From positions 521,023 to 585,022 of the forward strand of contig JALHMF010000001.1 of NCBI GenBank assembly GCA_022844205.1: 64,000 bases of DNA. Direction: 5' to 3'. The translations under genes were made by a program, and so were the position numbers. The DNA comes from Xanthobacteraceae bacterium (GTDB lineage: Bacteria; Pseudomonadota; Alphaproteobacteria; Rhizobiales; Xanthobacteraceae). The notes below the pieces were generated by a model. The model saw only the letters and a program-made list of their open reading frames with translations, searched no databases and was not told the DNA's origin. Below, piece by piece: positions 53,298 through 61,512 of this stretch (its first letter is position 1; each line of letters starts with the position of its first letter).

Positions 53298-53570
53298 TCA
53301 TCTGTAGGGATTGGGGCAGCCTTCCATTTGTAGAATGTAATGCCCAGACTTTGCAATCTCCGCTTCAACCACAGGGTGCGCGGGCTCGCTGTGGCAGAAA
53401 TTGTAACGCTCGGACTTGAGTGCATCTGCCGCTTCACCAATCGATTCTAGGAATGCATGTGCATATTTTATTGCCGTTTCTTTGCTGCCGCCATTTGGCA
53501 AGAGCACATCAAAATGAATGGTCTTTCCGGCCTTGGAAGTGGCGTAGGTGTCGTATACGTCAATTTTCAT
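53298..53570 (-). CDS. DUF2024 family protein
   Basis: 90-residue cytosolic protein of the DUF2024 family, with HFDVLLP near the N-terminus and SERYNFCHSEPAHPVVEAEI later. Function unknown; the fold has been described only as a small alpha/beta domain. It contains two Cys, one near the C-terminus (MEGCPNPY). It lies between the thioredoxin-like and MarR genes, with 58 and 9 nt gaps. The start at 53570 begins the family sequence. Confidence 0.88.
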   Translation of the reverse strand: MKIDVYDTYATSKAGKTIHFDVLLPNGGSKETAIKYAHAFLESIGEAADALKSERYNFCHSEPAHPVVEAEIAKSGHYILQMEGCPNPYR

Positions 53571-53628
53571 AATTTCCTCATAAAAATGGCGAGTGGGTAA
53601 GCGATAACCCACTCACCCAATCGCTATA

Positions 53629-53880
53629 TTACGCAACAGCTTTTTTCACATCATCCATGCTGGCACCGTAATTGATGTGCAGCACATTACCATCAATCAC
53701 CAGTGCCGGAACGGATTTAACGCCCGCTTTTTCAGCTTCGGCAATCCGCTCTTTGCCACCTTGGGCAAAATGCACGACTTCGAGTTGGACTTTGCTACGA
53801 TCGACCATGTCGAGCACTTGTTGTTCGGCGGAAACACATACTGGGCAGCCAGCATGATAAAATACGGCTTTAGAAGACAT
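53629..53880 (-). CDS. Thioredoxin-like protein (CPVC active site)
   Basis: 83-residue mini-thioredoxin/glutaredoxin-like protein. The active site AGCPVCVSAEQQV has a CxxC at the first helix, and VKSVPALVIDG supplies the cis-Pro. It lacks a signal peptide, so it is cytosolic. It is the first gene of the operon with DUF2024, MarR and the broken amidotransferase. AGGAG lies a few nt before the ATG. It probably reduces a partner disulfide; the MarR Cys cluster is a candidate partner. Confidence 0.9.
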   Translation of the reverse strand: MSSKAVFYHAGCPVCVSAEQQVLDMVDRSKVQLEVVHFAQGGKERIAEAEKAGVKSVPALVIDGNVLHINYGASMDDVKKAVA

Positions 53881-53927
53881 GAGAACTCCTACTTATAGGT
53901 TCCCAACATAATCGTTGGTTATAGAAA

Positions 53928-53956
53928 AAAGTAAGGAATCCTAACTATATTGTCAA
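53928..53956 (-). promoter_or_regulatory. Predicted promoter of the thioredoxin-MarR operon with embedded operator
   Basis: On the minus strand, TTGACA (complement of 53951-53956) and TACTTT (53928-53933) are 17 nt apart. A 17-bp dyad at 53930-53946, AGTAAGGA-A-TCCTAACT with one mismatch, fills the spacer and overlaps the -10. This is the usual place for a MarR repressor site. Confidence 0.6.
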
Positions 53957-54294
53957 TGGTAGATGTATTACGCAGTGGCGGGGCGAGATAAACCGCGTTC
54001 TATATTTTCGTACATACTGAGAGTCATTGAGCTAAATTTGCTCTTCCTCATCCAGCCCGTGCGGTCTCTGTACGCGTCTCCTGCCTGCGGCGGAAGCCGC
54101 CGGTTGTCCGGCTCGCCTGCGGTCTCTCGCGATCAAGCTTCAGCTCTCCATGCGTGCGCTTCTGCCACGAAGTCTCTGCCCGCTGTTTTCCAATCTCATG
54201 GGCCGGTCGGACCATGCAGAACGGAAGGCTTCTTTAACACGGTCTCTTTTTTATGCGGGATGCGGCCTGAGCCATGCGGTGAAGGACAATGGAG
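53957..54294. other. Intergenic region without recognised features
   Basis: No gene, RNA or repeat was recognised between the MarR operon promoter and the end of the TPR-cytochrome gene. Confidence 0.45.
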
Positions 54295-55296
54295 TTACCG
54301 GCGGCCCGCAAGACTGCTGATGTAAGCGACCAGCATATCGACATCATCCTTGGAAAGAACAAATTGCGGCATCTGATCGTGGGGCGCTGCGATTCCACGG
54401 GTGATCGGCTTTCGCAACCACTGCATCCGGTGTCGATGTTGCAAATCTCGAAACGCCGGAGCCCTGGTGTTGGGACTCTCGTCCTTTGCTCCGATTGAAT
54501 GACAACCACTGCAATTTGCTTCCGCCAGTCCTCTGCCGTGACGGACGCGCAGGTCGCTTTCCTTTACGGCCGCGTCAATCGCGCCAAGGCGTTTCAGCGC
54601 AACTCTGACCGCAGCCTGTGAAGGGTCGAGCTTAATTGCCTGCAACAGGTCCGCAATTGCTTCGGGTTTTCTGTTTTGACTCTCAAGCAATGCCCCACGA
54701 TTGGCATAAGCCAATGCATAGATCGGATTTAGCGCAATTGCCGTCGTGTAGTCTTGCAAGGCGCGCCGGCTATCGCCCTTCTTTCGGAACGCGAGGCCCC
54801 GATTATTGTAAGCACTGGCGCTCTCGGGATCCAATCGGATCGCTTCGGTCAGGTCGCGGATCGAAGCATCGAAATTGTTATTTGTCAGATACACATGGCC
54901 GCGTTCGATATAGAGTTCGGACGCATCGGGAGAAATACGAATCGCCTCGCTATAGTCGGCGATTGCGCCAGCAAAGTCGCCGGAGGCAAATCTGGCTTGG
55001 CCGCGGCCTGCGAAAGCCGACTTATTGGAGGGTTGCAAACGAATGGACTCGGTAAAGTCCTGGATTGCCATCTTCAGCGCGCCTGCTTCCATACGCGCTT
55101 CACCACGGGAATTGTATGCAAGCACTTTGTCTTGGATACCAAAAGCGCGTGAATCGATTACAACGCTGCAAGTTTGCAAGCGCATATCCGACCATCGATC
55201 CTGCAGGCAATCATCGAGCACCCCAGCGGTGGCCGGAGTGGCGGTTAAGGAGAAGCCGACGAATGCGATCCGGCTAATTCGAGGTATTTGCAGCAT
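54295..55296 (-). CDS. TPR protein fused to a cytochrome c domain
   Basis: 333-residue exported protein. The signal peptide (about 1-24) precedes about five tetratricopeptide repeats (residues 56-235; repeated AIxDYxxAIRLxP pattern, as in AIADYSEAIRISP). The C-terminal cytochrome c domain (about 250-333) has haem motif C262-SGC265-H266 and probable axial Met in HDQMPQF (M309). It acts in the periplasm; TPRs would recruit a partner and the haem would carry electrons. Partner unknown. A separate small cytochrome c is encoded at 58092. Confidence 0.88.
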   Translation of the reverse strand: MLQIPRISRIAFVGFSLTATPATAGVLDDCLQDRWSDMRLQTCSVVIDSRAFGIQDKVLAYNSRGEARMEAGALKMAIQDFTESIRLQPSNKSAFAGRGQARFASGDFAGAIADYSEAIRISPDASELYIERGHVYLTNNNFDASIRDLTEAIRLDPESASAYNNRGLAFRKKGDSRRALQDYTTAIALNPIYALAYANRGALLESQNRKPEAIADLLQAIKLDPSQAAVRVALKRLGAIDAAVKESDLRVRHGRGLAEANCSGCHSIGAKDESPNTRAPAFRDLQHRHRMQWLRKPITRGIAAPHDQMPQFVLSKDDVDMLVAYISSLAGRR

Positions 55297-55580
55297 TCGC
55301 TATCCTCGACCTGACCTTGATTAATTTTGAGGTTTTACTCAGCCTCGCATTGCGGCAGATCAATCCGATCTTGCGATGACCATGCCCCCGATGGGTTTTA
55401 TTCGCGCGGTAGAGAGCCGACATTCGCCTCGACTCCGCCTTGCTATAGGATTAGCCTAATTTTTATAGGACACCGCGAAAGCAACGCGGGTCTGATCGCA
55501 ACGATAACTTTGAATGAGATATTCTTGGAGCGGGATACTTGGCCCGCTGAGGAACTGTTGTCTGCTGCGAGACATCCTTG
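55297..55580. other. Spacer upstream of the truncated kinase
   Basis: No clear gene. The last part, near 55540-55580, may be decayed upstream coding sequence of the histidine kinase, since the short reading frame ending RHP resembles a phosphoacceptor region in another frame. Confidence 0.35.
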
Positions 55581-56147
55581 ATGCAGATCAAGTTATCCTC
55601 CGTATTCCATGCGATTTTGACTTTGAGTAGCCAGATAGGCGCGCTGGCACGGCAAAGAAAATTAGTTCGTGTCTATACGCGAAAGAGAGAGGGGTCGCGA
55701 CTGGCGAGAGTGCATCAGCATTTGCATGCTCTGGATCAGGTCGAAAGCGTAGAATTCAAGCAATATCTCGAAAAGCTTTGTTGCGATCTTTCCGAGATGA
55801 CTTCGAACGAAGGCCTCGGGAGAGTTTTCCAGATCGAGGGGACCGAACTCAACATACCCACAGTCACGGCGATCCCGCTCGGATTTATTGCCAACGAACT
55901 GATCACGAACTCAATCAAGTATGGAAAAGGCAAGATTTCAGTGCGCCTGCAGTCCAAAGGCGGAAGCTTGAATGCTCTTTCTATTTCCGACGAGGGTCCG
56001 GGCTTACCCGAAGATTTTAATCCAGCCGCAGCGAAAGGGATCGGAATGAAGCCCGTATTGGCCCTTGTCCGGCAAATTAGTGGCGAGTTGCAGATTTCTC
56101 GTGGAGAGAACGATCAAGGTACCAGATTTACGGTTTTGTTCACGTAG
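55581..56147 (+). pseudogene. Truncated HisKA_2/HWE-type sensor histidine kinase
   Basis: 188-residue remnant. The C-terminal ATPase domain is intact in outline: N box FIANELITNSIKYG, G1 DEGPGLPEDF, G2 KGIGMKPVLAL and the final GTRFTVLF. The N-terminal region shows VHQHLHALDQVESVEFKQYL, the second helix of the dimerisation domain, but the His-containing first helix and any sensor domain are missing. Residues 1-45 look frame-disturbed. Either a pseudogene or a stand-alone ATPase; no response regulator is adjacent. Confidence 0.65.
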
Positions 56148-56255
56148 TGCTCGTTACCCGACGGGGCTCATTTGACGAAATCCATGACTCATATTCAGAA
56201 TGATTGTCTTGAGACCGCACGTATCCGGCTATGGCGACCTCGAGTAAATTCATCG

Positions 56256-57353
56256 ATGGCTCGGCAGATCTACCTTGCTCCCAATGAGAAGCGTCTCCTC
56301 AACCGCTTTTGGCAAAGCGCCTCGGGGTTCTGGAAGGGGCCCTCTGCCTGGCGGGCCTGGTTACTTACGGTCCTTCTCCTCGTCACGGTGATCGTACAAT
56401 TGGCCGTCGCGTACTGGCTGAACTACTGGAATCGCGATTTTTTCAATGCGATAGAGCGAAAAGACACGATCGCGATCTGGAACCAGGCGCAAATGTTCAT
56501 TCCGCTTTTGGTATCGAGCGTCGCAGTCGCCATTGTATCGATCGGCGGTCGCATGACGATGCAACGGAATTGGCGCGAGTGGCTGACCAGACATCTGCTC
56601 GATTATTGGCTGACCAATAACCATTCTCGCCGGCTCCGATTTATGGAGGGTGAAATACAGACACCGGAGTATCGGATAGCGGAGGATGCGAGGGTGGCCA
56701 CGGAGGCACCCGTCGATCTTGTCCTTGGATTGCTATCATCGCTTTTGACTGCGGCAACGTTCATCGGCGTTCTGTGGTCGATTGGCGATGTTTTAGTGCT
56801 TGATCAGCTCGGAATAACTATTTCAGTCCCCAGGTATCTGGTAGTTGCAGTTGTCCTTTATTCAATCCTGTTTACTTCTTTGACGGTCTTTATCGGGCGG
56901 CGTTTTACGCAGGTAATCGAGGGAAAAAATAAAGCGGAAGCCGAATTTCGATCTGTCGGGGCCCATCTGCGTGAGACAAGTGAAGGTAGCCTGCCCGAAA
57001 GCCAATCCGATGGAAGGCACAAAGTCGCGCCCGCGCTGGACCACTTGATTGCATGGTGGCGCGAAGTCTGCTGGCAATTCGTCAGGTTAGGCGTCATCTC
57101 CTATACAACGCTGATCCTGACGCCCATTATCGCATTGCTTCTGTGTGCGCCGAAATATCTCGATGGTTCGATGAGCCTTGGGGAAGTTGTTCAGGCGGCC
57201 GCTGCTTTTGTGATTGTGCAGGGCTCCTTCAACTGGATCCAAGACAACTTTGGCCGGCTGGCGGATTGGATATCTTCGGCAAATCGCGTGGCCTCACTGC
57301 TGCTCGGATTGGATCAGATCGATGATCGGACTGATGTGAGGGCTGACACTTGA
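56256..57353 (+). CDS. SbmA/BacA-like ABC permease domain without ATPase
   Basis: 365-residue inner-membrane protein matching the TM part of the YddA/BacA-related ABC family: WLNYWNRDFFNAIERKD near TM2, LTRHLLDYWLTNN, EDARVATEAPVDL and RLADWISSANRVASLL. Relatives continue into a nucleotide-binding domain; here the ORF stops right after the permease. BacA/SbmA proper also lacks an ATPase and uses a proton gradient. The start is uncertain: earlier in-frame starts exist at 56172 and 56184. Confidence 0.75.
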   Translation: MARQIYLAPNEKRLLNRFWQSASGFWKGPSAWRAWLLTVLLLVTVIVQLAVAYWLNYWNRDFFNAIERKDTIAIWNQAQMFIPLLVSSVAVAIVSIGGRMTMQRNWREWLTRHLLDYWLTNNHSRRLRFMEGEIQTPEYRIAEDARVATEAPVDLVLGLLSSLLTAATFIGVLWSIGDVLVLDQLGITISVPRYLVVAVVLYSILFTSLTVFIGRRFTQVIEGKNKAEAEFRSVGAHLRETSEGSLPESQSDGRHKVAPALDHLIAWWREVCWQFVRLGVISYTTLILTPIIALLLCAPKYLDGSMSLGEVVQAAAAFVIVQGSFNWIQDNFGRLADWISSANRVASLLLGLDQIDDRTDVRADT

Positions 57354-57471
57354 ATTTTTACCGTATAGAAATGAGTCAACTGAAATGGAGTCAATCGAAC
57401 TCTATCGACTTTATATGTTGGGATCAGATGCAAAGCACAATCGAACTTTTAATGACAAAGGATTCGAGGCC

Positions 57472-57618
57472 ATGAACCGCAACCATCTCTATCTCATCAT
57501 TGGCGTGCTCGTCATCGCAACACTGGTCGTTGGGTATCAACTCTATCAGGAACGACAGAAAACAACCGGCATCGAGATCAATATCGGTGAGCGAGGCATT
57601 TCGATCGAGAAGAAGTAA
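57472..57618 (+). CDS. Small single-TM protein
   Basis: 48-residue protein: MNRNHLYLIIGVLVIATLVV is one TM helix, followed by YQLYQERQKTTGIEINIG and a charged end (ISIEKK). This matches small conserved proteins of Rhizobiales with no known function, probably periplasm-facing at the C-terminus. The ATG at 57472 is chosen because the conserved part begins there. Confidence 0.75.
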   Translation: MNRNHLYLIIGVLVIATLVVGYQLYQERQKTTGIEINIGERGISIEKK

Positions 57619-57741
57619 GATGATGCCCGGCTCCATCACGGGGAAGCGCCTGCAGTTTAAAAAAAACTTCAACAAGGAATTCAAAATCTAAGTCGTGAAT
57701 GAGCGCAGTGTTTATACGGTTCCAGCAAACGGAGACCACCC

Positions 57742-57906
57742 ATGTCACTCGGAACTATTCTTGTTATTATTCTGATCATCTTCCTGCTTGGCGGCTTCAG
57801 TGGCCGGTTTGGCGGTTATGGCTACGGCTTCGGTCATGGTGGCATTGGTGTGATCGGTGTCATCTTGATCATCCTCGTCGTGTTATTGCTTACGGGGCGG
57901 CTCTGA
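57742..57906 (+). CDS. DUF3309-type tiny membrane protein
   Basis: 54-residue protein with two hydrophobic segments (MSLGTILVIILIIFLLGG and IGVIGVILIILVVLLL) flanking a Gly/Tyr/Phe loop (GRFGGYGYGFGHG). This is the DUF3309 layout, a family of tiny membrane proteins often seen in stress-related rhizobial loci. GGAGACC lies upstream of the ATG. Confidence 0.85.
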   Translation: MSLGTILVIILIIFLLGGFSGRFGGYGYGFGHGGIGVIGVILIILVVLLLTGRL

Positions 57907-58018
57907 GTTCCAGGCAGAAATTCTAGTTACGCAAGCTTCGGTCTTATAGGTGCTGAGCCGCTCAATCTCTGCGCAGCGCTTAGAAGCAGTTCGTGTCCTA
58001 CAAATGAGACAACATAAA

Positions 58019-58044
58019 AAAGAGACCAGTAACTTGGTCTCTTT
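58019..58044 (-). terminator. Strong hairpin, terminator-like on the minus strand
   Basis: Perfect 10-bp stem AAAGAGACCA/TGGTCTCTTT with a 6-nt loop. On the minus strand it is followed by TTTTTTAT-like sequence. No minus-strand gene lies close upstream, so it may serve the + strand poorly or be bidirectional. Confidence 0.55.
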
Positions 58045-58091
58045 CCAACTTCAGGCCTTCGGCTTCGCAACTGTAACGGGGAGGTCCGATT

Positions 58092-58424
58092 GTGATTAGG
58101 TTCTTGCTGATATTCGCCAACACGCTCGGCATCGTTCTGGTATTTGATGTTGCGTCGGCGCAAAAATTGTCGCCGGGCGAGCAGCAAGGGTTCGATTTTG
58201 TGCGTGCGAATTGCTCTCGCTGCCATGCCATCGACCATAAGAGCGCCAGCCCACTTGAGGCTGCTCCGCCGTTTCGCACATTGCATTTGCGCTATCCCGT
58301 CGAAGACTTGCAGGAATCATTGGTAGAAGGCATTTCCACGGGGCACCCAAACATGCCGGAGTTTCAGCTCGATCCGGAAATCGCTTCCCATGTCATCGCT
58401 TATCTGAAGAGGCTGGAACGTTGA
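58092..58424 (+). CDS. Small periplasmic cytochrome c
   Basis: 110-residue class I-like cytochrome c. The signal peptide (about 1-23) precedes haem motif C41-SRC44-H45, and the probable axial Met is M88 in HPNMPEF. The C-terminal helix HVIAYLKRLER is typical. It would carry electrons between a periplasmic dehydrogenase and an oxidase. GTG start at 58092 after GGGGAGG. It follows two tiny membrane protein genes on the same strand. Confidence 0.9.
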   Translation: MIRFLLIFANTLGIVLVFDVASAQKLSPGEQQGFDFVRANCSRCHAIDHKSASPLEAAPPFRTLHLRYPVEDLQESLVEGISTGHPNMPEFQLDPEIASHVIAYLKRLER

Positions 58425-58607
58425 TACCGCCATTCAGATCGGTGTCTGTAGCGAAACCATCATCCGCATAGATAAGGTAACCTCGGTTTTGTCGGGCCTG
58501 ATCTGTCGTGCCGCTGCTGGCCGCCGAAGCTAAAATTTCTTCTACCCGTAAGGAAAACGCCTGCACGCGCAGTTGAGCTGAATCAATGCACGCTTGCGCT
58601 CCGGTCA

Positions 58608-58631
58608 ATATATTCATAAAATAGAATATAT
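58608..58631 (+). promoter_or_regulatory. AT-rich dyad upstream of the YeeE/YedE pair
   Basis: Perfect 8-bp arms ATATATTC/GAATATAT separated by ATAAAATA, 24 nt before the start at 58656. The position and AT-rich symmetry resemble operators of BigR/SqrR-type ArsR repressors that control sulfur-detoxification genes. No such repressor gene is in the window. Confidence 0.55.
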
Positions 58632-58655
58632 AAGTCTCTCTCAGGGAAGACATCC

Positions 58656-59177
58656 ATGGATCTCCTCACAAGAAAGGCTTGGTCTCCGTACTTGGCCGGC
58701 ATCATCATCGGACTTCTGCAGATCCCGGCTTTTTTGCTGATCGAGACGGCCCTCGGGGCTTCATCGTCCTACGTCACAGTGAGCGGAATGCTGGCCTCTT
58801 ACCTCGATCCGGGCATTGACAAGATCGACTATGTGGCGCGGCACATCTCTGCGACGGGAAAGAACTGGTGGCAGGTCGCGCTCGTGATCGGGGTTGCAAT
58901 CGGCGCGTTTCTTTCCATGAAGATTTCCGGCGCGGTTCGCCCGCGCATCTCGCCGATCTGGTCGCGGGCACTGGGAACAGCCTCGCCCGGCAAGCGATAT
59001 GCGATCGCCTTTGTGGCCGGATTTATAATGCTCTATGGCGCACGCATTGCCGACGGCTGCACCAGCGGTCACGGCTTGTCCGGTACCGCACAACTCGCGG
59101 TGAGTTCCATGATTGCGGTCGCGGCCATGTTCGCCGGCGGCATTGCTACCGCCATGCTCGCATTGCGCCGCATCTGA
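58656..59177 (+). CDS. YeeE/YedE family sulfur transporter, first half
   Basis: 173-residue membrane protein with about four TM helices and the family motif ARIADGCTSGHGLSGT, whose Cys relays thiosulfate or related sulfur species. It pairs with the next gene (59193-59768); together they equal one TsuA/YeeE-like unit, as in the PmpA/PmpB pairs of rhizobia. GGGAAGA lies upstream. It is probably regulated through the dyad at 58608-58631. Confidence 0.9.
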   Translation: MDLLTRKAWSPYLAGIIIGLLQIPAFLLIETALGASSSYVTVSGMLASYLDPGIDKIDYVARHISATGKNWWQVALVIGVAIGAFLSMKISGAVRPRISPIWSRALGTASPGKRYAIAFVAGFIMLYGARIADGCTSGHGLSGTAQLAVSSMIAVAAMFAGGIATAMLALRRI

Positions 59178-59192
59178 ATAGGGGAGAAACAC

Positions 59193-59768
59193 ATGACCAT
59201 CGTATTCGCTGTCTCCGTCGGCCTGCTGATGGGCGTGGTCTTCGGCTTCGCGCTCGAGAAGGCGCGCGTATTCGAGCCGGGCATGATCGTCGGCCAGATG
59301 CAGATGAGAAATTTCATCATGCTGAAGGTGTTCCTGACCGCGGTGGCTACAGGCGCCATTGCCCTCGCCGCGTTGCATGGTTTCGGTTATGTCAAGCTGC
59401 AGCCGAAGGCTGCTCTTTATTCGGCAGATGTCGTAGGCGGGCTTATTTTGGGGACGGGCATCGCTCTCGCCGGTGCGTGTCCGGGGACGATCTTAGCGCA
59501 GATCGGTGCGGGATATCGCGATGCGATCTTCGCCTTGGTCGGTGGACTGTTCGGCGCGCTGGCCTATTCCTACTCGACGCCTTTCCTTGCCAAGACGTTT
59601 CTCGCCGAAGGAGGCGGCAAGATCATCCTGACGGACCTGATCGGAATTCCCTACTGGCAGGGCGCGCTGGCGCTAGCGGCCCTGATCGTGATTGTGCTGG
59701 TGGTGCTGGAGCGCGCAACGCCCTGGCGTGGTGAGCTTGGCGCGAATGTAGACGGGGACCGCCGGTAA
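59193..59768 (+). CDS. YeeE/YedE family sulfur transporter, second half
   Basis: 191-residue membrane protein with about four TM helices and the motif GTGIALAGACPGTILAQIGAG, which carries the second functional Cys of the YeeE fold. It follows the first half by 15 nt. Together they probably import thiosulfate or another sulfur compound across the inner membrane. The C-terminal tail (RGELGANVDGDRR) is cytosolic and poorly conserved. Confidence 0.9.
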   Translation: MTIVFAVSVGLLMGVVFGFALEKARVFEPGMIVGQMQMRNFIMLKVFLTAVATGAIALAALHGFGYVKLQPKAALYSADVVGGLILGTGIALAGACPGTILAQIGAGYRDAIFALVGGLFGALAYSYSTPFLAKTFLAEGGGKIILTDLIGIPYWQGALALAALIVIVLVVLERATPWRGELGANVDGDRR

Positions 59769-59936
59769 AAAATTGCCGCGAAATAATTCCTGCTATCAAA
59801 CGCCGGCGGAACGCGCGAACTTCAACACCGGGCTATCGAAGCAGGGGATATCAAAAATTCAGTTCTACTTGCTCTGGATCAATCGAGTGGCGAAGGGCCA
59901 TGCTTGAATACTCAAATGTGCAGGAGGATTAAGTTC

Positions 59937-60440
59937 ATGGATCGTCCCAAAATCATGGCGCTGTTGCTTGTTTCCTTGATCGCCTGTCCCGTGCCATCGG
60001 CTGCGCAGGATCCCATCGTTACCTACCGCTCGATGAGTCCAGAGCTGGCGCTGGATCTCGCCAGAACTGCGCTAACCGAATGCCGCAAGCAGGGCTATCA
60101 GGTGGCTGTTGCGGTTGTGGATCGGTTTGGAAATACGCAGGTGATGTTGCGCGACCGGTTTGCCGGCCCGCATACGGTTCCGACGGCCACAGGCAAGGCT
60201 TGGACGGCGATTACATTCCGGACCAACACCACGGAACTTCAAGCGATCACCCAGCCCGGAATGCCTCAGGCAGGCGTCCGCGACCTGCCGGGAGTAGTGG
60301 TTCTTGGTGGCGGGATGGTTGTTGAGTCAAAGGGGTCCCTGATCGGAGCAATCGGAATCTCGGGAGCTCCGGGCGGGGATGCCGACGATGCTTGCGCAAA
60401 GGCGGGAATCGTTACGATCCAGGACAAGCTTGATTTCTGA
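59937..60440 (+). CDS. HbpS/GlcG-like exported protein
   Basis: 167-residue protein. The signal peptide (about 1-24, PSAAQ) precedes a GlcG/HbpS domain: ALDLARTALTECRKQGYQVA, VVDRFGNTQVMLRD, LPGVVVLGGGMVV and GAIGISGAPGGDADDACAKA. Some HbpS proteins bind haem; the corresponding ligand was not located. The exported form suggests a periplasmic haem or cofactor binder. The ATG at 59937 follows AGGAGG. Confidence 0.88.
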   Translation: MDRPKIMALLLVSLIACPVPSAAQDPIVTYRSMSPELALDLARTALTECRKQGYQVAVAVVDRFGNTQVMLRDRFAGPHTVPTATGKAWTAITFRTNTTELQAITQPGMPQAGVRDLPGVVVLGGGMVVESKGSLIGAIGISGAPGGDADDACAKAGIVTIQDKLDF

Positions 60441-60563
60441 ACGTGGAGGGCAGATGCGTTGCTAGTTTATTCGCGCTGATGAGGCGCCGTTCAATTGCAG
60501 AATAGCAGAGCGTCTTTCCATTCAGGAGGTTAATTTGGCGGTGGGGCTAAATTAAAGATTTTT

Positions 60564-61457
60564 CTACTTCTCAAAAAATTTTGCAAAGGACTCCCTTGCT
60601 GTGAGTTTACCAATGGCAACCTGATGCACACTGTTCGCCAAAGGTAGCTCAGGCATTATTTTGCCAAGCTTGGAAATGAGCAGTGGCAGCGAAACAAAGC
60701 CCTCTCCTTTACGAGTTGTAGTTCCAGTTTCTGCCAATTCACGGCCAATCTGATGGTTGTTTGAATAGGGACTCATTCCGGTCGCCAGTAAATCGCCCAA
60801 ACCAGCCGCGGAATAGGCCGTCTCTTGTTTAAATCCCGACTGCTGTAAAATTTTGCCCATCTCAGCCGTCGCTTGGCTGACATACCAGCCGGTGAAGTTG
60901 CTGCCAAATTTGAGCGCGCTAATCATGCCCATGCCAAGCGAGTAAATGTTCTTGAGAACGCCCGCAAATGCAACGCCATGCATATCGTCGCTATATTCAA
61001 GTTTCAGCATTGATCCCGAGAACAAATCAGTAGCCAGCAAAAATATACGATTATCACGGGCGCCGATCACCGCCGCACCTGGAAGACCCAACATCAGTTC
61101 TTCCGCAAGCATAGGACCGTGCAGCAGAGCAAAGCGATGATGAGGCAGGATTTCCGAAAGTAGTTCTGACATTAGTTTTCCCGAAGCTTGCTCAAGTCCT
61201 TTCGTGAGAGAGATGATAGCTGCGTCTGGTTCAAGGTACGGGATCAAAGAATTCGCGGCTGTGCGCGTTGCCCAAGACGGCACACAAAGAAAGACTATTT
61301 CCGCACGAGGGACGGCGGTCGAAAGAGAGCTCTGCCCCACGATCTTCTGGGGATCGATATCCCAGACAGCGATCTCGAGGTGTCTAGAATCTCGCAATAA
61401 AAAAGCAATCGTCTGGCCAATTTCGCCCGCACCAATAATGGCGATTTTTTTCGGCAT
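60564..61457 (-). CDS. GpsA-like NAD(P)-dependent glycerol-3-phosphate dehydrogenase
   Basis: 297-residue dehydrogenase of the GpsA family, shorter than typical GpsA (about 330). The Rossmann motif GAGEIGQTIAF, the SLTKGLEQ segment and the catalytic-Lys region GVLKNIYSLGMGM are present, followed by the all-helical C domain (GLGDLLATGMSPYSNN). GpsA makes sn-glycerol 3-phosphate for phospholipids; this copy may be an accessory paralogue. The start at 61457 follows AGGAGG. Confidence 0.82.
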   Translation of the reverse strand: MPKKIAIIGAGEIGQTIAFLLRDSRHLEIAVWDIDPQKIVGQSSLSTAVPRAEIVFLCVPSWATRTAANSLIPYLEPDAAIISLTKGLEQASGKLMSELLSEILPHHRFALLHGPMLAEELMLGLPGAAVIGARDNRIFLLATDLFSGSMLKLEYSDDMHGVAFAGVLKNIYSLGMGMISALKFGSNFTGWYVSQATAEMGKILQQSGFKQETAYSAAGLGDLLATGMSPYSNNHQIGRELAETGTTTRKGEGFVSLPLLISKLGKIMPELPLANSVHQVAIGKLTARESFAKFFEK

Positions 61458-61512
61458 GGCTATGCCTCCTTTCATTTCGGTCACAGGCTGCTTCTAAGCC
61501 CACAAGAATCCA

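Noticed and set aside
58393-58653. 86-codon minus-strand reading frame
   Set aside because: No ribosome site or recognisable domain; it overlaps the cytochrome 3' end and the dyad upstream of the YeeE/YedE genes.
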